Below are positions 53,946 to 63,139 of a stretch of 64,000 bases of DNA, piece by piece; position 1 is the first letter of the stretch; the number at the start of each line of letters is the position of its first letter. Source of the stretch: Acetobacter malorum (GTDB taxonomy: Bacteria > Pseudomonadota > Alphaproteobacteria > Acetobacterales > Acetobacteraceae); contig NZ_LHZC01000043.1 in NCBI RefSeq assembly GCF_001580615.1, positions 1-64,000 on the forward strand. Direction: 5' to 3'. The position numbers were made by a program, and so were the translations under genes. The notes beneath the pieces were generated by a model, which saw only the letters and a list, made by a program, of their open reading frames with translations, was not told the origin of the DNA and searched no databases.

Positions 53946-54623
53946 ATGAAAAGTATATTTGAAAAAAGAAACGATAAAATAAGAAGTTTTGAAATTTCAA
54001 TACATGGATTTATTTATGAGATAGAAAACAATCATATATTAACCAAAGAGCAAAAAGAATCAATGCTTTCAGAGATTGAAAGAGAAAAAGAAAGAATAAA
54101 AGAACTAAGGAGAGAGAACGAAAGCCAAATAAAAAATATTGATGACAGTATTGAAACCTTAAGAAATAGAGAAGAGCAATCAAAAGAAAACTTTGATAAA
54201 TATTTCAAAAAATGCGAACCTAAATTTAAAGCACTTTCTTGGATTTTATACATCTCAGCATTGAACGTCATTTCAGTTCATTATGCAACAAATATAATCC
54301 CAATTCCAACCATACATGAAAATAATTCCAATTTATATAATATACTTAAAACATTCTATATAATATTACATTTTTTATTATTGATTATTTCTTTTTTATG
54401 TTTTATGTACCATTCATCTATATTTAATAGGCTTTCTATTTATTATTTAGATTTTAGGCTGACAACTTTATTTAGAAATTATATTGTGATTTTGAAAAAG
54501 ATACCTTATAATTTCATGGTGAAGCCCTACGTGTTTCTATTGAAAGCTGCAACAAAGCTAAAATATGCTTTCGTTATTATATATATTATCTTAATAAGTA
54601 CAGCGTATAGTTTTGAAAAGTGA
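53946..54623 (+). CDS. Hypothetical coiled-coil and membrane protein, very AT-rich
   Basis: 225 aa. Residues about 25-85 are a Glu/Lys-rich coiled coil (KEQKESMLSEIEREKERIKEL and ESQIKNIDDSIETL). Two or more hydrophobic helices follow (about 95-115 and 130-155), with a hydrophobic C-terminal stretch (FVIIYIILISTAYS). The gene and flanks are overwhelmingly AT, and Ile/Lys/Asn/Tyr dominate, unlike every neighbour. This argues for horizontal acquisition. An AGG-containing stretch (TTTAGGTT) lies about 5-8 nt before the ATG. No homolog is recognised. Confidence 0.72.
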   Translation: MKSIFEKRNDKIRSFEISIHGFIYEIENNHILTKEQKESMLSEIEREKERIKELRRENESQIKNIDDSIETLRNREEQSKENFDKYFKKCEPKFKALSWILYISALNVISVHYATNIIPIPTIHENNSNLYNILKTFYIILHFLLLIISFLCFMYHSSIFNRLSIYYLDFRLTTLFRNYIVILKKIPYNFMVKPYVFLLKAATKLKYAFVIIYIILISTAYSFEK

Positions 54624-54870
54624 TTTATTATTTTTTATTGTAAAATAAATATAGAATTGTATTAGAAAGAAATTTTTATGGATACACAGTGAGCGCTTTG
54701 CAAATTTCTCATTTGCAAATGATTATTCAATCCAGCACATAACCTCCCGCCCCCTTCCCGAGAAAAACGCTTAAACGCAATAAGCAACGTGATCTGCCAT
54801 GATAAGGTCCTTTTAAATCGACTTCGAAATTGTCAAAATTCTCCACATCACCGCGCGAAAAGGAGCAGGC

Positions 54871-56415
54871 GTGACACATCCCCGACCACCCTGCTTATGC
54901 GTCCCATATCGCCCCGGCTCCGCCCCTTCTGCCATGCTGACGCCTGACCGGCAGCCCCGGAACCCGGCCACGAGCCGCCTGCTCACCACGCTCTGCGGTC
55001 TGCTCGCTTGCCTACTCCCCATCCCTTTGGCGCACGCTGCCAATATCCCGCTGGCCACGGATATTCTGCCCTCCGGCGTGCCACTCCCCGTGCCTTCACC
55101 CACCTTCTCCCCACCGGAGGAAGACGCCAGCACGGAACTGCTCGGCACCATGGGCGGGGCGCGCACATGGCTGGGCAAAAAAGGCGTGCGGATCACCCTG
55201 CAGGACGTTGAGGAACTGTGGGGGCTGGCCTCCGGCGGCATGCAGCGCGGGGCGACGTATGATGGCATGACCGCCGCCGCCCTCTCACTGGATACCGGCA
55301 AAGCCTTTGGCTGGCAGGGCGGTTTGCTGAATGTCAGCGCGCTGCAAATTCGTGGCCGGTCCTTTACCGGGGAACGGCTGGGCGCGCTGAACACCGTCAG
55401 CGGTTATGATGCCGGACGCTCCACCCGCCTGTTTGAACTCTGGTATGGCCAGAGTTTTCTGAACAGCACGCTGGACGTGCGCGTGGGCACGCTGGATCTG
55501 GATACGGAATTTCTGGTCAGTCAGAACGCCTCGTTCTTCCTGAACTCAAGCTTCGGCTGGCCGCTTTCCACTTCTAACAATCTCTATTCCGGCGGCCCGT
55601 CCTGGCCCTATTCCGCTGTTGGTGGGCGCGTGAAGTGGCGTGCCGCAGCTCCACTGGTGCTCATGGGTGCCATCACGAATGACAACCCGACGCATGGCCC
55701 ATTTTACAGCACCATCAGTGCAGCCCAGCGCGACCCGTCCGGCACGCTCTTTTCCACCAAAGGCGGCGCGCTGTTTATTGGGGAGGCCCAGCTCTGGCTG
55801 GATGCCGCAAAGCAGATTGGCAGCCGTGACGATGTGGCTTTGCCCGGTGTGTGGAAAATTGGCGGGCTGTATGATTCCGGGCGCTTCCCGGACCAGCGTT
55901 ACGATGCACAGCACGGCCTGCTGGCCAGCCCGGACAGTAGCGGCTCACCGCTCTATCATCAGGGCAACTGGATGGCCTATTTCGTTATAGACCAGATGAT
56001 CTGGCGTAAGGAAAAAGGCTCAGGCAAGACCATCAACTTTTTTGCCCGGGCCACCCTGAGCAACGGCACCAACAGCCGGTTTTCTTCTGAAATTCAAAGC
56101 GGTTTTACATTTGATGAACTGCTGCCTGGCAGACCGGATGACACACTCGGCTTAGCGTGGGGCACCGGCCTGTATGGCCTGCGCGCCAAGGAAAACACGC
56201 ATGACAGTTTCCGTCTGGGCACCAATACCGCAGGCGCGCTCACGCCGGAACATCATCTGGAATTCACCTATCAGGCGGCAGCTACCCCCTGGCTGATTGT
56301 ACAGCCGGATTTCCAGTATTTCTGGCACGTTGGCGGCACGTCGCTCAACCCGGATACCGGCAAACATATCCGCAACGGCGTTGTCACTGGCCTGAACGTC
56401 ACCACCACGTTCTGA
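54871..56415 (+). CDS. OprB-type carbohydrate-selective porin
   Basis: 514-aa outer-membrane porin. GTG 54871 has AAGGAG 5 nt upstream, so the start is well supported. A signal sequence ends at about residue 57 (LLPIPLAHA). The mature protein has GTMGGARTWLGKKGVRITL and SGGMQRGATYDGM, then LFELWYGQSFLNSTLDVRVGTLDLDTEF, and a barrel ending VTGLNVTTTF. OprB porins let glucose and other sugars through, feeding periplasmic oxidation by enzymes such as the gcd product. The n-region is unusually long (about 37 residues). Confidence 0.88.
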   Translation: MTHPRPPCLCVPYRPGSAPSAMLTPDRQPRNPATSRLLTTLCGLLACLLPIPLAHAANIPLATDILPSGVPLPVPSPTFSPPEEDASTELLGTMGGARTWLGKKGVRITLQDVEELWGLASGGMQRGATYDGMTAAALSLDTGKAFGWQGGLLNVSALQIRGRSFTGERLGALNTVSGYDAGRSTRLFELWYGQSFLNSTLDVRVGTLDLDTEFLVSQNASFFLNSSFGWPLSTSNNLYSGGPSWPYSAVGGRVKWRAAAPLVLMGAITNDNPTHGPFYSTISAAQRDPSGTLFSTKGGALFIGEAQLWLDAAKQIGSRDDVALPGVWKIGGLYDSGRFPDQRYDAQHGLLASPDSSGSPLYHQGNWMAYFVIDQMIWRKEKGSGKTINFFARATLSNGTNSRFSSEIQSGFTFDELLPGRPDDTLGLAWGTGLYGLRAKENTHDSFRLGTNTAGALTPEHHLEFTYQAAATPWLIVQPDFQYFWHVGGTSLNPDTGKHIRNGVVTGLNVTTTF

Positions 56416-56512
56416 GGCTTCTTCAATGTCATCAAAGTTTCAAACCGGTTCCATCCCTCAATCTTTATAGTCCGCGTCGCAGACCATGACCTGCGACGAA
56501 AAAGGGATAAGA

Positions 56513-57427
56513 ATGAGCGATCTGGAGAGCCTCTCAGCAGAAGAACGCGAACGCGTACAGAGGCGCCGTGAGATTATTGATGATCTTGACGAGGAATTTG
56601 AGCTTTCTCTGGAAGACGATGCCGATGGCATAAGCAGTCTGGACGCTGAAGATCGCGCTTTTCGTCGTGTCTATTTTCGTGAACTGGTGCGCCTGCAGGG
56701 CGAACTGATTAAGTTGCAGGACTGGGTGCAGGCCACCGGGCACCGTGTGGTTGTGCTGTTTGAAGGGCGTGACGCCGCAGGCAAGGGCGGGGCCATCAAA
56801 CGCATTACCCAGCGCCTCAACCCGCGCACCTGCCGCGTTGCCGCCCTGCCCGCCCCCAATGACCGCGAACGCACCCAGTGGTATTTCCAGCGTTACGTAG
56901 CGCACCTGCCCGCAGCGGGGGAAATCGTTCTGTTTGACCGGAGTTGGTATAACCGCGCCGGTGTGGAACGCGTGATGGGCTTCTGCACGGACGAGCAGTA
57001 TGAAGAGTTCTTCCGCTCCGTGCCGGAATTTGAGCGCATGCTCGTCAGCAGCGGGATCCAGATTATCAAATTCTGGTTCTCCATCACGGATGATGAGCAG
57101 GAAGCCCGCTTCCGCGCCCGCATGGATGATCCACTCAAGCAGTGGAAACTTTCCCCCATGGATCTGGAAAGCCGCAAACGATGGGAAGCCTACACGCTGG
57201 CCAAGGAAGTCATGCTGGAACGCTCCAGCATTCCGGAAGCCCCCTGGTGGGTTGTGCAGGGCGTGGACAAGAAGAAGGCCCGCCTGAACTGCATCAGCCA
57301 CCTTCTGTCTCTGGTGCCGTATCAGCCCGTCTCCTGCCCCGAGGTAGTCCTGCCCCCGCGCATCTACCACCCGGATTATGAACGGCAACCGACACCCGAA
57401 TCCATGATTGTGCCGGAACTCTACTAA
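56513..57427 (+). CDS. ppk2: Polyphosphate kinase 2
   Basis: Uses polyphosphate to phosphorylate nucleoside di- or monophosphates, or makes polyphosphate in reverse. Walker A is GRDAAGKG at residues 85-92, and Walker B/lid elements are FDRSWYNRAGVERVMGF and RFRARMDDPLKQWKLS. The single PPK2 domain gives 304 aa from ATG 56513 (AAGGGATAAG before it). A frame 27 bp longer is less likely. The subclass (PPK2 class I) is inferred from the single-domain size. Confidence 0.93.
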   Translation: MSDLESLSAEERERVQRRREIIDDLDEEFELSLEDDADGISSLDAEDRAFRRVYFRELVRLQGELIKLQDWVQATGHRVVVLFEGRDAAGKGGAIKRITQRLNPRTCRVAALPAPNDRERTQWYFQRYVAHLPAAGEIVLFDRSWYNRAGVERVMGFCTDEQYEEFFRSVPEFERMLVSSGIQIIKFWFSITDDEQEARFRARMDDPLKQWKLSPMDLESRKRWEAYTLAKEVMLERSSIPEAPWWVVQGVDKKKARLNCISHLLSLVPYQPVSCPEVVLPPRIYHPDYERQPTPESMIVPELY

Positions 57428-57434
57428 AACAAAC

Positions 57435-57470
57435 GGCGCGTTCACTGGTCCTTTTGTGAACGCGCCTCAA
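57435..57470 (+). terminator. Terminator-like hairpin after ppk2
   Basis: GGCGCGTTCAC (57435-57445) pairs perfectly with GTGAACGCGCC (57456-57466), with a loop of ten nt. TCAAAGATTTT follows, so the T-run is displaced. It lies 8 bp after the stop, between convergent genes. Confidence 0.65.
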
Positions 57471-57511
57471 AGATTTTCAAAAGATTCTGACCAAATAACC
57501 CCTTGTCCGAT

Positions 57512-58225
57512 TTAAATACCAGATGAAATTGTCACCTCATGATGCTCCGCACCTGTGCCGCCCATCATCCCCATTTCATGACCGCCGCCACCGTCTCCGC
57601 CTCCACCACCACCGCCGCCTTTCCCGCCGCCGTCCTTCTTGCCGTCATCCTTTGCGCGGCCACCACCGGGGGCCTGCACACGTGCTGGCCCTTGGGCTGG
57701 CAGCGTGAGGTCTGAAGGCACAGGCTCAAGGTCCAGCGCCTTGCGGATAAAGGTGCGGAGGGAGACAACCAGATCATGCGTATGGACCGGCTGACCGGCC
57801 ACCAGTTCCCGCGCGGCCCGGTCCGCCAGACGCACATGCTCTTCCGTGCCCAGAAGGATAATGTCGGAAAGTGCTGCCTCCACGGCATCCCGAATACGCC
57901 GGGCGCGCTCGGACCCAACCTCGCCGCCTGCCTCAGCAGAGCCCTCCGCCCCCTCGGCCGACACCGCGCCTTCCGCCGTCATACGTAAATCCCGCTTGTG
58001 CCGCGGGTCCACGGCCAGATCTCCGGTAAAGGAGCCGCCGAGCGTGCGATATGCGGCAATCAGAGTGCGTAAGCGTTCATTAATCTGCCGGTTCATCCTC
58101 TCCCGTCGCTGCTGGATCACCACCATTGTCAGCAGCCGGATGCCCACCCCCAGCAGCGTGATGAGTGACAACCCGATCAGGGTGACCAGCAGACTGTGCC
58201 ATGAACTGAAATCAAGAGTACGCAC
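57512..58225 (-). CDS. Hypothetical membrane protein with Gly/His/Met-rich tail
   Basis: 237 aa from GTG 58225 (GAGGG about 8 nt upstream). A single N-terminal membrane helix (LLVTLIGLSLITLLGVGIRLL) is followed by a basic segment RRERMNRQ. A cytoplasmic-type helical domain comes next (about 45-170, with AAYRTLGGSFTGDLAVDPRHKRDLRM and RIRDAVEAALSDIILLGTEEHVRLADRAAREL). The tail is Gly/Lys/Asp-rich, with GGGGHEMGMMGG and HHE near the end, possibly metal-binding (inference). I do not know a named family. It is convergent with ppk2. Confidence 0.7.
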   Translation of the reverse strand: MRTLDFSSWHSLLVTLIGLSLITLLGVGIRLLTMVVIQQRRERMNRQINERLRTLIAAYRTLGGSFTGDLAVDPRHKRDLRMTAEGAVSAEGAEGSAEAGGEVGSERARRIRDAVEAALSDIILLGTEEHVRLADRAARELVAGQPVHTHDLVVSLRTFIRKALDLEPVPSDLTLPAQGPARVQAPGGGRAKDDGKKDGGGKGGGGGGGGDGGGGHEMGMMGGTGAEHHEVTISSGI

Positions 58226-58405
58226 TCAGAAAGCCCTCGCATAAGGAAACAGGCAGATCAGTGAATAATGCCACCCTGCCGAGCAACACGCCACAGAGCC
58301 TGCTCTGGCCGGCCAGTTAAATTTCTCTTCCGAGGGAACGTCTCAAACGCTGCTGTGTCTTAAAACTATATCGTCCCTCATGGGCTTTCAGAGAGGAACA
58401 CTGCA

Positions 58406-58846
58406 ATGCGGATGGGCGTTCGCTACCTTGTAGCCGTCTTCATCTTCAGCCTCACCTGGTCAGTGCTGGTCAGCCTGCACGCCATGGGGCACGGCCCCAC
58501 GCTCACGCCGCCCTCCGCCATTCTCTATTGTCTGGCCAGAAGCGGGCTGTTCTTTCTGACTTTTGCCTTTCTGGGCGTGCCGATGGGGTGGGTCTGCCTT
58601 TTTTTGTATCGCGCCACGCGCCACCACAGCCTGCTCTATTGCCTGTTTCTGGGCATGCTCTGGGGGTGCGGCACCATGGGGCTGCTGGGCGTGTTGCTGA
58701 CCCTCGGCAGCTTTTCCCTTTCGGCCTCCGGACATGAGGCACTCAACTGGACGCGCGCTCTGACCACAAGCGCTCTGAGCGGTGCGGTTGCGGGCGTGGT
58801 GTTCTGGTATTTCACGCCTCTTTCCAGACGCACGGCTGAACTTTGA
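58406..58846 (+). CDS. Small hypothetical integral membrane protein
   Basis: 146 aa, ATG 58406 with GAGG about 9 nt upstream. Four hydrophobic helices are evident (about 7-27, 43-70, 75-100, 118-138), with basic residues in the loops (YRATRHHS). No family is recognised. It lies 93 bp before alr and is divergent from the preceding gene, so it may share the promoter region with neither. Confidence 0.65.
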   Translation: MRMGVRYLVAVFIFSLTWSVLVSLHAMGHGPTLTPPSAILYCLARSGLFFLTFAFLGVPMGWVCLFLYRATRHHSLLYCLFLGMLWGCGTMGLLGVLLTLGSFSLSASGHEALNWTRALTTSALSGAVAGVVFWYFTPLSRRTAEL

Positions 58847-58939
58847 CCGCTGCCGCCCACCGCCACCTTCTGCCCGCATTTTTGCCAGCGTCTGTGAAAA
58901 AATGATAAAGACGCCCGTCATAAAGGCAGGAGACGGACC

Positions 58940-60070
58940 ATGGACAGGGAAGGCTGGGAAGGCGGGCGGCTGCTTATCAATCTTGCCGCCATTGCCGAGA
59001 ATTATGCGCAACTGAGCGCACGCATCAGCCCTGCGGAATGTGGGGCGGCGGTCAAAGCCAATGCGTATGGGCTGGGGCTGCAGGAAGTCGGCCAGACCTT
59101 GTATGAGGCCGGGTGCCGCACCTTTTTTGTCGCCCATCTGGCGGAAGGCGCCGCCCTGCGCCCGCTGGTGGGGGGAGACAGCCGCATTTTTGTGCTGCAT
59201 GGCCCGCCCCCGGGCACCGCTAACGCCTGCCTGACGCATAATCTCCTGCCCGTGCTGAACAGCCTGCAACAGGTGCAGGAATGGCAGGCTCTGGCCCATG
59301 CACAGGGTCGCCCTCTGGCCGCTGCCCTGCAGGTGGATAGCGGTATGTCCCGCTTCGGACTGACCGAGGCGGAAGTGGACTCCCTCGCCACCCAGCCACA
59401 GGCGCTAGCTGGTATTGAGGTCACACTAGTGATGAGCCATCTGGCCTGCGCCGATACACCCAACCATCCGCTCAACCGCCAGCAGCTCGACACTTTTATC
59501 AAACTGAAGCAGCGCCTGCCCGCAGCCCCCGCCAGCCTCGCCGCGTCCTCCGGCATTTTTCTGGGGACAGAGTGGCATTTTGACCTCGTGCGGCCCGGTG
59601 CCGCCCTCTACGGCATTGCACCCACTGCAGGGCAGCCAAACCCTATGCACGCCACGCTCCGCCTGCAGGCCCGTGTTATTCAGACCCGGCACGTGCCCAC
59701 CGGAGCCACTGTCGGCTATGGCGCGGCTTTTACCGCCCAGCAGCCAACGCCGGTCGCCCTGCTGGGCATTGGCTACGGAGACGGCTTTCCCCGCAGGCTG
59801 GGGCAAAAAGGATTTGTGATCTGCCCGGAGTGGCCTGACATTAAATTACCAATAATCGGGCGTATCTCCATGGACTCACTGGCCGTGGACCTCTCTCCAC
59901 TGGTCGCAGCGGGTGTGGCTCTGCCGCCCGCCGGAGCGGTGTTTGACCTGATAGGCCCCCATGCGCCTCTTGATGACGTTGCGCATCTGGCAGACACCAT
60001 TGCTTACGAACTTCTGACGGACCTCGGGGCCCGCTACCATCGTCTCCATTACGATCCCCGGAAAGGATGA
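58940..60070 (+). CDS. alr: Alanine racemase
   Basis: PLP enzyme interconverting L- and D-alanine for peptidoglycan. PLP Lys39 is in VKANAYGLG, the second-subunit Tyr is in TVGYGAAF, and GYGDGFPR and GRISMDSLAVD close the C-terminal beta domain. 376 aa. ATG 58940 has GGAG 7 nt upstream. The start of dadA follows 4 bp after the stop, so the two work together in D-alanine turnover. Confidence 0.94.
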   Translation: MDREGWEGGRLLINLAAIAENYAQLSARISPAECGAAVKANAYGLGLQEVGQTLYEAGCRTFFVAHLAEGAALRPLVGGDSRIFVLHGPPPGTANACLTHNLLPVLNSLQQVQEWQALAHAQGRPLAAALQVDSGMSRFGLTEAEVDSLATQPQALAGIEVTLVMSHLACADTPNHPLNRQQLDTFIKLKQRLPAAPASLAASSGIFLGTEWHFDLVRPGAALYGIAPTAGQPNPMHATLRLQARVIQTRHVPTGATVGYGAAFTAQQPTPVALLGIGYGDGFPRRLGQKGFVICPEWPDIKLPIIGRISMDSLAVDLSPLVAAGVALPPAGAVFDLIGPHAPLDDVAHLADTIAYELLTDLGARYHRLHYDPRKG

Positions 60071-60074
60071 AAGT

Positions 60075-61328
60075 GTGAAAGTCATCATTCTCGGCGCCGG
60101 CGTTATCGGCGTGACCTCAGCCTGGTATCTCAACAGTCTGGGTCACGAAGTCACTGTGGTTGACCGCCAGCCGGAACCGGGGCTGGAGACATCTTTTGCC
60201 AATGCCGGGCAGGTTTCTCCGGGTTATTCCACCCCGTGGGCTGCCCCCGGTCTGCCGATCAAAGCCATGAGCTGGATGATGCAGCGGCACAGCCCGCTGG
60301 TAATCCGCAAGCGGATCGACTTCGCCATGTTCCGGTGGATCGAGCAGCTTTTAAAAAACTGCAACACACACGCCTATGACATCAATAAAGGCCGCATGCT
60401 GCGCGTAGCAGAGTACAGCCGCGACTGTCTGGACGCCCTGCGGGAAGAAACCGGCCTGACGTATGATGACCGGCAGCGCGGGCTGATCCAGCTTTTCCGC
60501 ACGGAAAAGCAGATCGACAAAGCCCATCATGACATGAAGCTGCTTTCCGACAGCAACATCCCGCATGAACTGCTGAACGTAAACCAGATTCTGGAGCATG
60601 AACCCGGCCTGTCCCACGCCCGCGATTTGCTGAAAGCTGGTCTCTACCTGCCGGGGGACCAGTCCGGCGATGCGCACATCTTCACCCAGCGTCTGGCCAA
60701 AATGGCCGCAGCTAAGGGCGTGACGTTCCTGTATGACACGACCATCAAGGGGATGGACGCGGCGGCGGATGAGGTCATGTCCATCCGCACCAGCAAGGGC
60801 CATCTGCGGGCCGATGCCTATGTGGTGTCCATGGGCAGCTACAGCCCCCTGCTGCTCAAGCCGCTGGGCGTGCATCTGCCGGTTTACCCGGTCAAAGGCT
60901 ACTCCCTCACCCTGCCATTGACGGATGAAAGCCACGCCCCGCTCTCCACCGTGAATGATGAGACCTACAAAGTCGCCATCACCCGGCTGGGCAACCGCAT
61001 CCGCGTGGGGGGCACGGCGGAACTGACCGGCTACAACCTGCGCCTCAGCCCGGACCGGCGGGAGACGCTGGAACTCTCCTTCTCTGAACTGTTCGGCGGG
61101 GGTGACCTTTCCGCCGCCACCTACTGGACCGGCCTGCGCCCCTGCACACCGGATGGCACGCCGGTAGTTGGCCCTGTGCCGCGCTTTAGCAATCTGTGGC
61201 TCAATACCGGCCACGGCACGCTGGGCTGGACCATGGCCTGCGGCTCCGGCCGCCTGCTGGCGGATATGATCCACGGCATCAAGCCGGAAATCCCGGCACT
61301 GGACCTGTCCATCAGCCGCTATAGCTGA
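60075..61328 (+). CDS. dadA: D-amino acid dehydrogenase (D-alanine:quinone oxidoreductase)
   Basis: Membrane-associated FAD enzyme that oxidises D-alanine and other D-amino acids to the keto acids. GAGVIG (residues 7-12) and FANAGQVSPGYSTPWAAPG are the FAD-site signatures, and the C-terminus has WTGLRPCTPDGTPVVGPV and LNTGHGTLGWTMACGSG. 417 aa from GTG 60075. With alr it forms the L-Ala to D-Ala to pyruvate route. The order here is racemase first, while the E. coli dadAX order is dehydrogenase first. Confidence 0.94.
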   Translation: MKVIILGAGVIGVTSAWYLNSLGHEVTVVDRQPEPGLETSFANAGQVSPGYSTPWAAPGLPIKAMSWMMQRHSPLVIRKRIDFAMFRWIEQLLKNCNTHAYDINKGRMLRVAEYSRDCLDALREETGLTYDDRQRGLIQLFRTEKQIDKAHHDMKLLSDSNIPHELLNVNQILEHEPGLSHARDLLKAGLYLPGDQSGDAHIFTQRLAKMAAAKGVTFLYDTTIKGMDAAADEVMSIRTSKGHLRADAYVVSMGSYSPLLLKPLGVHLPVYPVKGYSLTLPLTDESHAPLSTVNDETYKVAITRLGNRIRVGGTAELTGYNLRLSPDRRETLELSFSELFGGGDLSAATYWTGLRPCTPDGTPVVGPVPRFSNLWLNTGHGTLGWTMACGSGRLLADMIHGIKPEIPALDLSISRYS

Positions 61329-61437
61329 AACCAGAGACGGGGTTTTTCGCGCGCAGCCTTTCTGGGTTTGATTGACCGCACTTTTATCGTTACAGATTAA
61401 GAACGATTGAGCGGTCATACCAACTGGAGGCATTCCC

Positions 61438-62991
61438 GTGCGGCGCAGACTGATTCTGAAGATGATCCCGGCTGGCGTTCTGGCCGGGCTCCCCACTTTT
61501 GCAGGTGCCGCGCGAGCCGCGGGATTAGTCCCGGCCTTTCGGGGGACGCCCCGCATTGCGGTGGGCGGCATTGCATCGGAATGCAGCACGTATAGCCGCA
61601 TCCGCGCACGGATGGAGGATCTGACGGTGCTGCGCGGGCAGGAGGTGTTTAAAGCGCCGCTCTCTTTGCCACTCCAACGCTATGAGACCCCTTTCCTGCC
61701 AACCCTGACAGCCTCAGCCCCTTCCGGCGGCCCGGTGGAACGGCAGACTTATGAAACCCTGAAGGCCGACTATCTGGAGCGTTTGAAAAAGCTCCTGCCG
61801 CTGGACGGTGTTTACCTGATGATGCATGGCGCTCTGAGCGTTGAGGGCATGGATGACGCAGAGGGCGACTGGTACGAAGCCACCCGCGCCGTTGTAGGGC
61901 CGGACTGTCTGATTTCCGCGTATTACGATCTGCACGGCAATATGAGCCGCCGCGCGGTGGATACGCTGGACGCCATGACGGCCTATCGCACAGCCCCACA
62001 TGTGGACCGTGTTGAAAATGTGATGCGCGCCACGGACATGCTCAGCCATTGCCTCCGTTACGGCCTGCGACCGGGCATTGTGTGGGCCAGCATTCCAGCC
62101 CTCCTGCCGGGAGAGCAGAGCAGCACGGAGTGGGAACCGGGGAGACGGCTGTGGGCGGACCTGAGCGAGTATAATCGCCTGCCGGGTATTCTCGATGTGT
62201 CGCAGTTGGTTGGCTACGTGTGGGCAGATGAACCCCGGGCCGCGGCCTCTGTGGTGACAACGGGCACAAATATTGAAGAACAGACCCGCATTGTCACGGA
62301 ACTGTCCACCCGATACTGGGATGCCCGGCATGACTTCCACTTTGACAGCCCAACAGGGACGATTGAGGAATGCCTCTCCCGCGCAATGGCCTCTGCCACG
62401 CATCCCGTCGTGATTTCAGATTCCGGCGATAATCCGGGCGGTGGTGGCAATTCCGACCAGACATTTTTCCTTCAGGCCTTGCTGAAAGCTGGCACGAAAG
62501 ATGTCCTGCTCGGCGGCATGACCGACCGACCCGCGACGGACGCCTGTTACCGCGCCGGTGTGGGGGCCACACTCCCGCTTTCAATCGGCGCGACGCTTGA
62601 TCCGCTCATGTGCCGCCCGGTGCATGTGAAGAAAGCAGTGGTGAAGCACCTGACGGCAGTGACGCGCCCTGAAGATGGTGAAGCCGTGGTCGAGTTCGAC
62701 GGCATTACCGCAACGCTTTCCGCACGCCGACGGCTGTATCATTCTGCTGAATCGTTCCGGGACATGGGCGTGGACCCGGCACAGTTCAAAATTGTCGTCC
62801 TGAAATGCGGCTACCTGCACCCGACCATGAAGGTATTAGCCAACCCCGCCCTCATGGCGCTCTCACCCGGAGCCATTAATCAGGACATTCTGCACATCGG
62901 CAACCGCCGCCGCCGCCCAACATGGCCGTGGGTCGCTGATCTGGCGTGGACACCGGAACCCTATGTTTCCGCACGTTTCAGGCGGGGGTGA
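61438..62991 (+). CDS. Exported M81 (MlrC-like) metallopeptidase family protein
   Basis: 517 aa. GTG 61438 has TGGAGG about 7 nt upstream. The start MRRRLILKMIPAG and a hydrophobic stretch resemble a twin-arginine signal (RR-x-L), with the cleavage site near AARA. The mature part has VGGIASECSTYS, LMMHGALSVEGMDDAEGDW, YYDLHGNMSRRAVD, TAYRTAPHVDR and DSGDNPGGGGNSDQT, matching the M81 family first known from microcystin degradation (MlrC). The true substrate is unknown. Placement 110 bp after dadA may be fortuitous. Confidence 0.87.
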   Translation: MRRRLILKMIPAGVLAGLPTFAGAARAAGLVPAFRGTPRIAVGGIASECSTYSRIRARMEDLTVLRGQEVFKAPLSLPLQRYETPFLPTLTASAPSGGPVERQTYETLKADYLERLKKLLPLDGVYLMMHGALSVEGMDDAEGDWYEATRAVVGPDCLISAYYDLHGNMSRRAVDTLDAMTAYRTAPHVDRVENVMRATDMLSHCLRYGLRPGIVWASIPALLPGEQSSTEWEPGRRLWADLSEYNRLPGILDVSQLVGYVWADEPRAAASVVTTGTNIEEQTRIVTELSTRYWDARHDFHFDSPTGTIEECLSRAMASATHPVVISDSGDNPGGGGNSDQTFFLQALLKAGTKDVLLGGMTDRPATDACYRAGVGATLPLSIGATLDPLMCRPVHVKKAVVKHLTAVTRPEDGEAVVEFDGITATLSARRRLYHSAESFRDMGVDPAQFKIVVLKCGYLHPTMKVLANPALMALSPGAINQDILHIGNRRRRPTWPWVADLAWTPEPYVSARFRRG

Positions 62992-63139
62992 GGTTGGACA
63001 ACTGCATGAAAATCCCAACCGAAGCCGCTGCTTCATTCAAACAAAACTGACAGGCAACTGTCGCCTTCGTATTAGTCATGTCGGATGGCGGAAGTGTTTC
63101 TCGATAGCAGACACGAAATATAAGCGATAAGCTCGTAAA

